63,682 bases of DNA, from positions 1-63,682 of the IMG/VR virus record IMGVR_UViG_3300048541_000245, one strand, 5' to 3'. This DNA is from a virus. Each line of letters opens with the position of its first letter. The stretch's first letter is position 1. The notes beneath the pieces are model-generated. The model ran no database searches, was not told the origin of the DNA, and saw nothing but the letters and a program-made list of their open reading frames with translations. The translations under genes and the position numbers were made by a program. This document shows positions 8,337 to 17,965 of the stretch, piece after piece.

Positions 8337-11300
8337 CTAAACGACAGCAGAGGCTAAAACTGGCTCGACAGGAGTTGTAATTGTTCCGAAATTCATTGTA
8401 TAACTATTTGGATCTGCAATTGTACCCATGTCAATAGCAGTACCTAGAGGCCCTGTAATGTAGTAATAGTTCCAGCCAAGTTGAGGTAATACCTCAATAG
8501 CTAATCTAAAGTAGACCCTAGGCTTTAAGCTAAAGTCAATAATTACTTCAAAGTTTGAATTAAGGTCGCCTTGCGGAGTTGGCAGTGAATCAGTAGAGAT
8601 AGTTGAATCATCAGCGTCAACCACTTCGATCCCAAGTTGCGTTTCGGGGTCTACTGTATTGTTACCATCTGAAGCACCTGCACCTGGACTTGGTTCACTT
8701 ACGACGACCGCTGCACCAGTATCAAAATCACCAGCATTTAAGCTGTAAGGCCCGCCAGGGCGGGTTCCACTGTCAAAGTTTCCAGCGCCTGCATCAAAAC
8801 CTCCATTGGTCGTGTTATTTGTAAATTCTCCAGCATCAGCAAACACATATGTCGGAAATTCAATTTGAATTGGCGGATAGATCCCATCTCCAGATCCTAT
8901 CGTTTCACCTGAGCTGTCTAACGCTTCATAAGAGATAACTACTATTGTTGTTACTGTAGTGTCAGTCGGCACAAAAGTAAGGTTACCGCTATTGATGTCT
9001 GCAATTGTAATTGCATCGCCAACGACAACAGCAACACTATTTAACAGCAATTGACCGCCAGTTGGAATCGCTGTTATTTGTATTGAATTCGTCGTCTCCG
9101 GTGCATTCAGATCGTTAGTTGTTACAGGGGCCGTGGTTTCTACTTTCTTAAAAGTAGTATAGCTAAAGGGGCTGGGCTCTGTTACTCCAGAAGCTGTCTC
9201 AATAGATCCAACATTAAAGCAGTCAAATGAGCATAGTACATTATCAGAATCAAAAACCCAGTTAGAAGAAGCAGCCCTTAATTTATACTTTTTACCAAGG
9301 CTTGAAATATTTAATGAAATTGGATAAAATGGATAGTATTCAAAAACCTCAGCTCTTGTACCTCTTTCAGTAATACGATAGCCAAAATTATCTGCAGTAA
9401 TTTTCTTGGCAAGATTATTTGCATATAAAGAAAGAATCTTATAATATAAATTAAGAGTCAGGGATGTGTCAGGAACAAATTTTACTCCATTACATATCTT
9501 CGTCCTGATCGGGGCAAAGCTTAACGGCAATTGCACTTCTTTAATTTGCGGGCCAGGCGTACCAAGCCATGACACGGGGACAGAAGATGTCCCAAGCTTG
9601 TTTGTAATATCTATTTTTACTGTCTGTTCTATTTCTACATTTTCTGTATCAGAAGAGCTATCATTGGCATAAAGACAACCGTTGCCATCTCTTTGATATT
9701 CAATTCTGTCAGGTTCTTCAGGCCCACTAGCAGAAGAATAATTTATCCTAAAATAACTGTTGCTAGGATCTTGAAAATCCGTAAAAGTCTCCCTTTCTGT
9801 ATTGTAAACACTACCATATTCATAAGTATTTACTGTTTTAGATGCCAGAAAAAGATTGAAATTAACTGTTGGATTTCTAACTTTCAATTCATCATGTGAA
9901 GTCATCAACGGGGATCCCGCCACTGTATCATCAAAAGATTTACCGACACCTCTGAAACTAAAAAAGTTAACTCCACGAGCTATAAAATATCTCATTTTAT
10001 CTAAAAATGGACTTTGAACAAGGTTTACTCCAACCCCACCGGCGGCGTTCTCTGCAACCTTACTCTGGGCCAAATGAACATAATTTAAAGTTGTCTTTGA
10101 AGTAACTTGATTTCCATCTCCATAAGTATAAAATACTTGTTGCATCCTAGAATAACCATAATTTCCTGTAAATTTATCAGTAAATTTAGTTGCTTCTCTT
10201 GCTAAAAAGTCAGCACCCTCTAAAATATTTACAGCGGCTTCATAATATTGATCTGCAGCACAACCATAATATTCAACAGCTTCTTTATTGCGAGTCGCTT
10301 CTTCTGAATATACAGTATTAACTAAAACGCTATTTCTATAATAGTAAGTAATAGCACCTGGCCTAGAAGCATAATCATCTTTTAAAGTGTAAGCCTGATT
10401 TGCTTTACTCAATAATGAATTAGATTTTTCAATTTCATTGTTAGCACCATTAACAAACACATCTACTACGCGGCTAATTATGCCCTTAGCATATGTTGCT
10501 GCAGAACAGTACTCGAAATCGTACTCAAAATCTACTTGATTGCCTGGACCTTCGTAACTTACATAACGACCGTTAGTGACGGTTTCCAGCGCCTCGTATT
10601 CAGTCGTGCTACATGAAGCAATCGCCGTATATGCATAAGTGGATGGCTCATTTTCAACAGGCTCACTAATCGAGCCGCAACCCGCTACAGCCTCAGTACC
10701 AGCAGCGCCAGAAGTTGGATCGTTTGTTATTGTAAAAAAGCCATTAGAACCTCCTTTAAGGGCATCCGGCACTTGAATAGTTCTTTCTAGTGTAGAAGTT
10801 ATAAAAGGAGGAGGATTTATGTCTTGATTTTCATCATCTTCTTCAGATTTAGGTACCTCTGCCTCAGCGGTAGCAACTACTGCTGAAGGTAAATCTTCAA
10901 TAGCTCCTCCAATCGAATCAACTGCGATTGCAGTTTCTTTATCAAAACTTGTTAATTTTGCGCTTTGTAGATTAGAACCTAAGCCGTCATTACCAAACTG
11001 GTTGAGGGATTGAATATGTCCGTATGGATCTTGAAATATTACCTTGCCTTCTATTTCTAAAAGAGTTTGTAAGGTTGAAAGATTATAATCATCGATAATA
11101 AAAGAACCTTTTACATCGTATGAGATAAAACTTGTTATTAGAGTTTTTATTTTAGATGTATATGACCCCTCCCTTGAAACTAAATATGCAAGAGAACATC
11201 CAACCTCTAAAGTAGTTTGACGAGAATTAATATCAATACTGGAATTTAAAACATACAATTGGCCGCGAGCTAATTTAGCCGCTTTGCCGTTATCTAATGT

Positions 11301-11513
11301 AGCATATATATTAACCTTAGAGCCTAACGGGAAAAGAGTTTTATTATAGTCCAGTATCGTTGTATCACCGCCAAGAACAATAGAACCTTTAGCTGTAATT
11401 ATATTTGTACTATATGCAGAATCATCTGAAATAGCTCCTTCTATTAAAAAATTGCTATAATCTGTGCCGTTGATATATACACGAATTTTAGAAGTTGTAT
11501 TCGCAAGTGTCAT
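8337..11513 (-). CDS. Tail tip / baseplate hub-like protein
   Basis: 1058 residues. The first about 180 residues (RVYINGTDYSNFLIEGAISD, then KVNIYATLDNGKAAKLARGQLYVLNSS) look like the beta-rich hub domain that starts siphovirus tail-tip proteins. The central part is alpha/beta with clustered Tyr and Asn, and the C-terminal part is Gly/Asp/Thr-rich, resembling adhesion modules. It follows the tape measure and one small tail protein, the usual place of distal tail and tail-associated genes. No peptidoglycan hydrolase motif seen. Confidence 0.7.
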   Translation of the reverse strand: MTLANTTSKIRVYINGTDYSNFLIEGAISDDSAYSTNIITAKGSIVLGGDTTILDYNKTLFPLGSKVNIYATLDNGKAAKLARGQLYVLNSSIDINSRQTTLEVGCSLAYLVSREGSYTSKIKTLITSFISYDVKGSFIIDDYNLSTLQTLLEIEGKVIFQDPYGHIQSLNQFGNDGLGSNLQSAKLTSFDKETAIAVDSIGGAIEDLPSAVVATAEAEVPKSEEDDENQDINPPPFITSTLERTIQVPDALKGGSNGFFTITNDPTSGAAGTEAVAGCGSISEPVENEPSTYAYTAIASCSTTEYEALETVTNGRYVSYEGPGNQVDFEYDFEYCSAATYAKGIISRVVDVFVNGANNEIEKSNSLLSKANQAYTLKDDYASRPGAITYYYRNSVLVNTVYSEEATRNKEAVEYYGCAADQYYEAAVNILEGADFLAREATKFTDKFTGNYGYSRMQQVFYTYGDGNQVTSKTTLNYVHLAQSKVAENAAGGVGVNLVQSPFLDKMRYFIARGVNFFSFRGVGKSFDDTVAGSPLMTSHDELKVRNPTVNFNLFLASKTVNTYEYGSVYNTERETFTDFQDPSNSYFRINYSSASGPEEPDRIEYQRDGNGCLYANDSSSDTENVEIEQTVKIDITNKLGTSSVPVSWLGTPGPQIKEVQLPLSFAPIRTKICNGVKFVPDTSLTLNLYYKILSLYANNLAKKITADNFGYRITERGTRAEVFEYYPFYPISLNISSLGKKYKLRAASSNWVFDSDNVLCSFDCFNVGSIETASGVTEPSPFSYTTFKKVETTAPVTTNDLNAPETTNSIQITAIPTGGQLLLNSVAVVVGDAITIADINSGNLTFVPTDTTVTTIVVISYEALDSSGETIGSGDGIYPPIQIEFPTYVFADAGEFTNNTTNGGFDAGAGNFDSGTRPGGPYSLNAGDFDTGAAVVVSEPSPGAGASDGNNTVDPETQLGIEVVDADDSTISTDSLPTPQGDLNSNFEVIIDFSLKPRVYFRLAIEVLPQLGWNYYYITGPLGTAIDMGTIADPNSYTMNFGTITTPVEPVLASAVV

Positions 11514-11933
11514 TTACACCTCCGTCAAGCCAAAGCTTAATAAGAAAACTTCATTGGTTCTGCCTACTCTTGAAATAGTAGGTGGAGTAGTAAAGAATGC
11601 AGTTGTTGTAACTGTAGGTATATTTACGTTGTTAGTAGCTTCTCTTAGTAAATTATCAACAATATTAACTACAGCAGTGTTTAAAGAAGTAGACCTAGCT
11701 GTATCCCATGCCGTAAAGATTGTATTTAATGTTGCGATTTCTGCTGGTGTTGCATATGTAGCAATTGACCAGATATTACGTTGCCGACGTGCTGGACCTT
11801 GAGCGTAACCTAATCCAATCTGGCTAAATTCTAGGCTAGCTTGGCCAAGGATAGAGCTCGGCAGATCGTCCCCTGAGAAGTCCGTAAAGGCCACTGAGTC
11901 GCTTCCGTAGCTGATTGTGATACTTCCAGCCAT
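11514..11933 (-). CDS. Distal tail-type small tail protein
   Basis: 139 residues between the tape measure and the hub-like gene, with no gap to either. Contains GYAQGPARRQRNIWSIATYA, an element found in small tail proteins that follow tape measures. Likely at the distal end of the tail tube; assignment rests mostly on order and size. Confidence 0.6.
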   Translation of the reverse strand: MAGSITISYGSDSVAFTDFSGDDLPSSILGQASLEFSQIGLGYAQGPARRQRNIWSIATYATPAEIATLNTIFTAWDTARSTSLNTAVVNIVDNLLREATNNVNIPTVTTTAFFTTPPTISRVGRTNEVFLLSFGLTEV

Positions 11934-11935
11934 AA

Positions 11936-14900
11936 CTAGATCCTCCGGCCGTTACGGAGCCGCATACGGGCCACATTCGTCATGATCTTCGACGCATCTG
12001 TGACAGGTTGCTGGCTTTGAATCGTCACGTTGTTTGTAATGCGTTGATTGCCGCCAGATCCAGTCAAAGCAGCGGTCATTTGCTTGACTAGGTTGCCAGA
12101 AACTCCGTCTGAAGTTGTATTTGCAGCTGGGTTTTGTTTAGGTCTAATACCAGATGAGGCAGATTGAATCTTTTCGCTGGAACTTGCCGAGATAAAATCA
12201 TTGACAAGGTTGGCAGGAATGACCGTACCAGAAGTAGGAGCAGTCCATTGCATATTTCTAGCAGCAGGCAGCATACTGAATTTGCCGGAATTGCTTAAGA
12301 ATCCTTCTCTGCCGCCGCCATCATTAACTGTATATTGCTTGCCGCTGGTAACCGGACCGCCCATTGCGCGGGCTGAACCGCCTCTAAGAACAATTCGCTG
12401 CAACTCACCAGCTTCGCCTACTGCTGCCTCCAAGAATCCAACGATTTTACTAGCTTCACCAGCTCCGCCGGACATAGTGTCTTTAGCTGCATTCATTACA
12501 GCATTCAAGCCATCGCCTGCACCTTGGGCATTTTCCAACGCATTTGTTATTTTTTTAGCTTCCTCAATGCCATTCTCTAAAGATGTACCCTGTAGTGCTT
12601 CGGCAGTGTTTTGGGTATCAGTAGCAGCTCCGGCTATAGCAGTACCGTAATCGCCAGCAAGCTTAATTAAATTCTTTTGCTTGTTCTCTGCCTCTTTAAG
12701 ACTGACAAGCTGCACATTAAGCTTATTTGCAACGCCTTGAGCACTTGTTGAAAGTTCTTCATCTAAACCTTTATTGATTAACTTTTGATCTTTTGTTGCT
12801 TTTTGAATTCCAAGCAGTTCCTTTTCTATTCTAAATTGTTGACCTAATCCTTGAATAATTAATCCTTGCTGATTAGCTGCTTCGTTATAAGCTTTTGCTA
12901 ATCCAGACTTGCCTTCAGCCTGTGCAATTTTGGCTGCATTTCTTAATTTGATTTGCTCAATTCTAGCCTGACTTGTAGCGATTTTGTTCTGTGTAGTAAG
13001 TTTTAAAACAGCAATGCGATTTTCAATTTCATTAGTAACAGCCTGTGCCCTAAGTTGTCTCTCAATAATTTGCTTTCTCTTTGCACTTCCAACCTCAAGG
13101 CCCTTCAGTTCTCGGCTTGCAATTTCATCAATTAATCCATTTGCCGCTTGTAATCCAGAAACAAATGTACCGCTGACTCCATCGAAAGCACCTTTCAGTT
13201 TGCTTGAACTTTGTAGGATTATATCTACCTGGCCGTCGACCTCAGCGATACCCGCCTTAAATGCGTTGATGACTGCATTACGAGCGTCAATTCCCAGTTG
13301 AGCTTGTTTTTGGGTTTCTGTTGCAACTACATTAGTTAGTTGCCTTTGTAAAGCAATTTCTTCTTCATTGAGTTTACCTCTTTTCGCAAGTACCGCAAGG
13401 TCGTCTTTAGCTAATTGTGTTCTTCGTTCAGAGGCTACAACTTCAGCTGCAATATTGGATGCAGCTAGTAAAGATGCTGCGTTAGCTTCTTTGCCATACT
13501 TCTTGATTGCTTCTGTCTGTGCCTCAATTAAATCAGTATTAATTTCTTCGTTTAGCTGTTTTTGTGCTTTTTGTAATTGCTCTACAGAAGCCTCTGCTTT
13601 TGCAGCTGCATCGCCATTTCTAATTCTTGCTGCAGTCTCGTCTTGTAAACCCTTAACAGATCTTTTAGTAAGCACTTGGAATGCTCTGAGCTGTTTATTC
13701 TCACCCTCCTTTAATTCAATAGTAGCCTTAATTTGATCAATATTACCCTTGCCGCTTAGCTTCTTTTCTTCTTCTTGCTTGATTATTTGGTTGTTTTTGT
13801 CAATTTGAGTTTGAACCGCTGAATTTAAACCATTTATTACCGGTCTCAGCCGCTTTAAATTTTCTGATCCAGAAGCAAATCCGCTAAAATCTACCATACC
13901 AACTTCGCCTCCTAAATCTTTTACTCTTTGAATTCCCTCTTTGACCTCGTCGTTAAATTCTTGCCTTTGCTCAAGAATTGCTTTGCCTCTGCCTGAATCT
14001 GCTAGTTTTGCTTCGGCCGCCTCTTGGGTCTTATATGCTGCTGCAAGTGTCCCGGCAGCGCCTGCCGCCAGAAGTGTCTTAGTAGCCAAACTTCCCATTA
14101 CAGCGGCCTGCGCCGTAGCACCAATAATAAGAGCACCACCTCCGGTGGCTATGACAGCAGTGGCGGCTCCAACCGCAAGAAGCGTTACGGCCAGTCGTTT
14201 CGTCACCCCGCCCCAATATTCTGATTCGGCTGATGCTTTTTTAATAGTTTTAGTAGCTTTTCCAATATTTGCCGGCAGTTTTTCTGCTTTATTGCTGGTT
14301 TCAGCTAACGCATCACTTAATTCGCTAAAAGTTCCAGAATATAGTGATCTGATTTCTTGAGCAGCCTTTCCACTTGCTCTAAATGCATTAACAAGCATTC
14401 CAACACCTGCTGCAATAGCAAGAAATGGCATAGCTTGTCCAAGTGCTCTTAATCCTACCAATAGCCTCTTTGTGCTAAACGTTGCCAGATTCATGCCTAC
14501 AGCAGCCTGTTTACTTGAAACGAATAGGCCTTTAAATGCGACTGTTGTAAGTGTGACAAGAACTTTAAGCTTGCCAATTAACATAGCACCTATAATTGCT
14601 CCTTTAAATACAAGAAAGCCAGCAACTACGTGCGCTAAAATCCCGATCAACCCCCCAAAATTAGCATCAAGACTTAAAATACCATCTAATAATCCAGTGA
14701 TCGGGGCTAATAATTGGCTTACAGCTAAAACTAGTTTTAAAATATTATCAATTAAGGTTCGGGCTGATTTTGCGATTTGATTAAATGTAGTAGCAAGAAA
14801 GTCAAACGTTTTGGTCTCTTTAAATTCTTTAATAAATTCAGCAACTGCCAAGCGGATTTCTAAAAACGCCTTAATTGCTGGCTCAATAGTTTTAGCGATG

Positions 14901-16102
14901 CTTTCAAGATTTTTAGTTTCAATATTAGATGCTGCATTTTGCAGCTGTTGAATTGTAGCTGTACCATTTTTAATTCTTTTCGCTAGCGCATCAACGCCAT
15001 TTTGCATTTTATTAACAGTCTTGACGAATACATCAGCAGTAATTTTACTGTCAGATATTAACTCATTTAATGCTGCACTACTTACGCCTAATGCATCTGC
15101 AAATTGAGTTCTGAATGCACCGTCAAGTTCAGAGATTTGTTGATTAAGTTCTTCTGCTTGGAGCTTCCCTTTACTCAGTACCTGAGCGAATGCCTCTAGC
15201 AATCTGCCTGATTGCTCTGTATTTAATCCAAGTGTTTGGCTTCTTGCGCTGATAGCAGCAATGAACTTATCAGAGTCAGCAGCACTTGTGCCTACAGCCT
15301 TTAAGGCCGGAATCATTCTTTTGTAACTCTTTTCAACTTGCTGCAGAGGAGCACCAAGACGATTTGCTGTAGTTTCAGCTTGCTTAAAAATTCGATTAGT
15401 TTCTGCTTGGGTGAATCCTACGTTTTTGACTGCAAGGTTAAAAGCCTCAAGTTCTTTTGCTCTGGCTGTAAATGCTCCCAATGCATTAGCTGCAGATCTA
15501 ACTGTACCTGTAACGGCAGCAAAGGCAGCCTGTGCAACAGCAATTTTACCTAGAACGCTAAAAAAACTTTTAGCTTTAGGTGCAGTTTGGGTAAACCTAT
15601 CATCTAATTTCTTGATCTCTAATGTTAGCTTTTTGAATTCAGGCGAATTCATTGCTACAGCATTACGCATTCTAACTAATTCACTTCGCTGATTCCTGAT
15701 TGCGTCCAGGCTGCCAGCAGTTGCTCCTTGTAATTTTTTTAGTTTGTCTTCTGCAATTTTTACAGCAGCTGAGTATTGCTTCCACTTAGGGTTGTTTTGA
15801 TTTAGCTCGTCTCTAAGCTTTTTAAATACTTGAATTTGTTTTTTTGTTCTTGCAACAGAATTTTGTTGACCACCAACTGATTGTAAATATGCTTTATTTG
15901 CTTTTCTTATAGCAACTTCTTGTTCACTTAATTCTTTTGCAATGACTGATCCATTGCTTGTAAAATTATATTCGATATTTACTTTCTTTCCGTTAAAGTC
16001 AAGGATCTCTTGCAGAGCCTTTTGACTTCCGTCCTGTAATTGCTTTAAAGCTGCCTGCAGTTCACCAGCGTTTACATCAAACTTGACTGGTACCGTCAGC
16101 AT
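11936..16102 (-). CDS. Tail tape measure protein
   Basis: 1388 residues. Long Ala/Lys/Gln/Glu coiled-coil stretches at both ends (roughly residues 1-180 and 780-1210), a canonical tape-measure core at residues 215-330 (AFNLAVKNVGFTQAETNRIF, then APLQQVEKSYKRMIPALKAVG), and hydrophobic Gly/Ala-rich segments around 450-520 and 640-720 that would form the membrane-active region. Length predicts a tail of roughly 200 nm by the usual 1.5 Angstrom per residue rule. Preceded by a GGCAGACTA element and lacking a Shine-Dalgarno. Confidence 0.95.
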   Translation of the reverse strand: MLTVPVKFDVNAGELQAALKQLQDGSQKALQEILDFNGKKVNIEYNFTSNGSVIAKELSEQEVAIRKANKAYLQSVGGQQNSVARTKKQIQVFKKLRDELNQNNPKWKQYSAAVKIAEDKLKKLQGATAGSLDAIRNQRSELVRMRNAVAMNSPEFKKLTLEIKKLDDRFTQTAPKAKSFFSVLGKIAVAQAAFAAVTGTVRSAANALGAFTARAKELEAFNLAVKNVGFTQAETNRIFKQAETTANRLGAPLQQVEKSYKRMIPALKAVGTSAADSDKFIAAISARSQTLGLNTEQSGRLLEAFAQVLSKGKLQAEELNQQISELDGAFRTQFADALGVSSAALNELISDSKITADVFVKTVNKMQNGVDALAKRIKNGTATIQQLQNAASNIETKNLESIAKTIEPAIKAFLEIRLAVAEFIKEFKETKTFDFLATTFNQIAKSARTLIDNILKLVLAVSQLLAPITGLLDGILSLDANFGGLIGILAHVVAGFLVFKGAIIGAMLIGKLKVLVTLTTVAFKGLFVSSKQAAVGMNLATFSTKRLLVGLRALGQAMPFLAIAAGVGMLVNAFRASGKAAQEIRSLYSGTFSELSDALAETSNKAEKLPANIGKATKTIKKASAESEYWGGVTKRLAVTLLAVGAATAVIATGGGALIIGATAQAAVMGSLATKTLLAAGAAGTLAAAYKTQEAAEAKLADSGRGKAILEQRQEFNDEVKEGIQRVKDLGGEVGMVDFSGFASGSENLKRLRPVINGLNSAVQTQIDKNNQIIKQEEEKKLSGKGNIDQIKATIELKEGENKQLRAFQVLTKRSVKGLQDETAARIRNGDAAAKAEASVEQLQKAQKQLNEEINTDLIEAQTEAIKKYGKEANAASLLAASNIAAEVVASERRTQLAKDDLAVLAKRGKLNEEEIALQRQLTNVVATETQKQAQLGIDARNAVINAFKAGIAEVDGQVDIILQSSSKLKGAFDGVSGTFVSGLQAANGLIDEIASRELKGLEVGSAKRKQIIERQLRAQAVTNEIENRIAVLKLTTQNKIATSQARIEQIKLRNAAKIAQAEGKSGLAKAYNEAANQQGLIIQGLGQQFRIEKELLGIQKATKDQKLINKGLDEELSTSAQGVANKLNVQLVSLKEAENKQKNLIKLAGDYGTAIAGAATDTQNTAEALQGTSLENGIEEAKKITNALENAQGAGDGLNAVMNAAKDTMSGGAGEASKIVGFLEAAVGEAGELQRIVLRGGSARAMGGPVTSGKQYTVNDGGGREGFLSNSGKFSMLPAARNMQWTAPTSGTVIPANLVNDFISASSSEKIQSASSGIRPKQNPAANTTSDGVSGNLVKQMTAALTGSGGNQRITNNVTIQSQQPVTDASKIMTNVARMRLRNGRRI

Positions 16103-16127
16103 TGCGGTTTTTCAAAACTGGCTAGAA

Positions 16128-16136
16128 TAGTCTGCC
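16128..16136 (-). promoter_or_regulatory. GGNANNCTA intergenic element
   Basis: Minus strand GGCAGACTA, 26 nt before the tape measure start and just past the terminator that follows the tail tube gene. Confidence 0.6.
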
Positions 16137-16138
16137 AA

Positions 16139-16162
16139 GAAAAAACCCCGCCGTAGCGGGGC
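16139..16162 (-). terminator. Rho-independent terminator of tail tube gene
   Basis: Minus strand CCCCGC-TACG-GCGGGG hairpin plus six T, right after the tail tube gene. Confidence 0.92.
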
Positions 16163-16185
16163 ATTTGAGGCTTTTTAAGTTGATA

Positions 16186-16833
16186 TCAAGAGTTAGCGTC
16201 GATATCTAAGTTATATGGGCCGTAGCCATTCAGCGTTGCACTGAAGGAAACCACGGAACCAGCTTCCACTGATTCAGAGTAGCCTTCGAGAGTGCCGTAG
16301 CCATAAATTGTCTCGTCAGTACCAGTTGGTCCGATACGAGCAAACTTAACGCGCAAGCTGTTGTTAACAGTGTTAGCTTCAGCTAAACGCAAGACTTGGT
16401 AGGCTGCACTCTTAAAGTCAGCAACACCTTCTAGTGAGAGGCTGAACGATTTAGTGGTAGCGATGTTGGTGTTATAACCACGGGTTGTGCGGTCATAAGT
16501 AATAACATCTTCACTAGAGGTATCAGTCTCTAGGGAGGCGTTGGTCAGGCCAAGCAGTTTGAAAGGCTTGTCAGTGGCGGTGGTGCCGTCCATTGCATAA
16601 ACTTGACTTTCGACCGTAAAAACACCAGTTGCAGTGTCATACGAAACGGTGTCATTGTCGGCAGCAAGGTTGCCTTCATCACCAAGAGTTGAGCTATCAG
16701 TCTTAATGAAACCAGTAGAAGCACTGCTAAGGCCGGTGCCGGTCGTGATTCCGCTAAAAAGTAGGTCGGTTTGAGCAGAGGCCAGAGGAAGTAAGTAAAC
16801 CTTATATCCAAAGGCTGCAGAATAATTAGCCAT
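16186..16833 (-). CDS. Major tail (tube) protein
   Basis: 215 residues from ATG at 16833, starting ANYSAAFGYKVYLLPLA; an in-frame ORF reaches 16 codons upstream but this start fits the family better. A soluble, Thr/Ser/Gly-rich beta protein with ETIYGYGTLEGYSESVEAGS near the C-terminus, typical of tail tube proteins. It sits directly before the tape measure and has its own terminator and upstream GGNANNCTA element, consistent with high independent expression. Confidence 0.85.
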   Translation of the reverse strand: MANYSAAFGYKVYLLPLASAQTDLLFSGITTGTGLSSASTGFIKTDSSTLGDEGNLAADNDTVSYDTATGVFTVESQVYAMDGTTATDKPFKLLGLTNASLETDTSSEDVITYDRTTRGYNTNIATTKSFSLSLEGVADFKSAAYQVLRLAEANTVNNSLRVKFARIGPTGTDETIYGYGTLEGYSESVEAGSVVSFSATLNGYGPYNLDIDANS

Positions 16834-16891
16834 GGGTGAATTTCCAGAATGCTGAAAACTGAGCAAAAATGGGGGATTCACCCCACTATCG

Positions 16892-16900
16892 TAGGGTTCC
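16892..16900 (-). promoter_or_regulatory. GGNANNCTA intergenic element
   Basis: Minus strand GGAACCCTA, 59 nt before the tail tube start, in the far-spaced group. Confidence 0.5.
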
Positions 16901-16958
16901 TAATGGTCTGGAATACTATTTATTCACTTGCAGTAAAAATGCCTGCAATAACAAGCTT

Positions 16959-17420
16959 TTAAGGTAAGGAATCTAGGATTGCTGTTGCATCTGCATGTAA
17001 GCCACCATTCTCAGGAATCATAATCATCGTTTGAACGCGAGCGCCAAGACCTTTAGAGACTGATAAGGTTTCAATCGTTTTAGCACCATAGAACAAGTGT
17101 AAAGCACGCTTAGCGGCAGAATCTAGATCGCTACCTGTCGATCCATCCCATACAATTAAAAATACTTTCCAAGTCGTTAGCAGGTCAGAGCTATCGTTTA
17201 TATAATCTTTACGGCCAATATCCCCAGAATCATGAATAATACATTCTAATCCAGTCTGTGATTCTAATTGTGGAAGAACTTCTCCAGGCGTTAAGATAAC
17301 AATCGATGGACTCGTGCTTCCGCCAGTAAAACTATAGCTTCCTATGTATGAAGAAAAGCTACTGTCATTAGCTAAGACGTTATAAATAATCTGCGGTGTC
17401 GTGGCAAAAGTTTGCGCCAT
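16959..17420 (-). CDS. Tail terminator-like protein
   Basis: 153 residues. The pattern TPQIIYNVLANDSSFSSYIG ... CIIHDSGDIGRKD ... WKVFLIVWDG ... MIMIPENGG resembles small alpha/beta proteins capping siphovirus tails. It lies directly upstream of the tail tube gene, the standard place. No Shine-Dalgarno; a GGCAGACTA element lies 23 nt upstream. Confidence 0.6.
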   Translation of the reverse strand: MAQTFATTPQIIYNVLANDSSFSSYIGSYSFTGGSTSPSIVILTPGEVLPQLESQTGLECIIHDSGDIGRKDYINDSSDLLTTWKVFLIVWDGSTGSDLDSAAKRALHLFYGAKTIETLSVSKGLGARVQTMIMIPENGGLHADATAILDSLP

Positions 17421-17442
17421 CAGAACACGAAAAACCGTGTTT

Positions 17443-17451
17443 TAGTCTGCC
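17443..17451 (-). promoter_or_regulatory. GGNANNCTA intergenic element
   Basis: Minus strand GGCAGACTA, 23 nt before the tail terminator start; identical to the elements at 600 and 16128. Confidence 0.6.
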
Positions 17452-17545
17452 CAATTTAAGGAACTATAGATTAGACAGCCGCCAAGGTGCTCATGAGAAG
17501 CCCAGATGCCTCATACTTAAGCGGAGTCATTATCATTAGAACTCG

Positions 17546-17965
17546 ATGATTAAAAAGGATTTTCCGATCCGGCCAAGGATCCATGACTACCTTTTCAATC
17601 TAGATGCAATGACAAGAAAAGAAGCGAAACACCTTTGGCGACAATCGATCAAAGAAGCTTGGTGCAACTGCTGCGCTTACTGCGGAAATCCACCAATCGA
17701 CGACGCCTCATTAACTCTTGATCACGTCAAGCCTCGAGCAAGGGGTGGTGAAGACAGGACAAGTAATTGTATTCCTGCCTGCAAGAAATGTAATCATTCA
17801 AAGGGAAGCCAAGAATGGGCTGAATGGTTCCGCAATCAAAACTCATACTCAATGGAGCGGGAATACAGGATTAGGGCATGGATGGAAGCTGAGAAAGAGA
17901 ACATTCCTATTTCAGGAGATGTCTTTGATTGTCAGTCTTTCTCGGCGGCAATCATGCAGCAATAG
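17546..17965 (+). CDS. HNH endonuclease
   Basis: 139 residues. Zinc knuckle CCAYCG near residue 42, then LTLDHVKPRARGG with the catalytic His, followed by Asn, a CKKC pair and CNHSKG, a complete HNH motif. It is on the opposite strand to every neighbour and overlaps the 3' end of the chaperone frameshift product by 14 nt, the signature of a mobile, possibly homing, insertion in the tail operon. Its target site is unknown. Confidence 0.9.
   Translation: MIKKDFPIRPRIHDYLFNLDAMTRKEAKHLWRQSIKEAWCNCCAYCGNPPIDDASLTLDHVKPRARGGEDRTSNCIPACKKCNHSKGSQEWAEWFRNQNSYSMEREYRIRAWMEAEKENIPISGDVFDCQSFSAAIMQQ

Noticed and set aside
12201-12650. Long plus-strand ORFs across the tape measure gene
   Set aside because: These are antisense shadows of Ala/Lys-rich coiled-coil codons; several similar ones occur between 12 and 15.7 kb.
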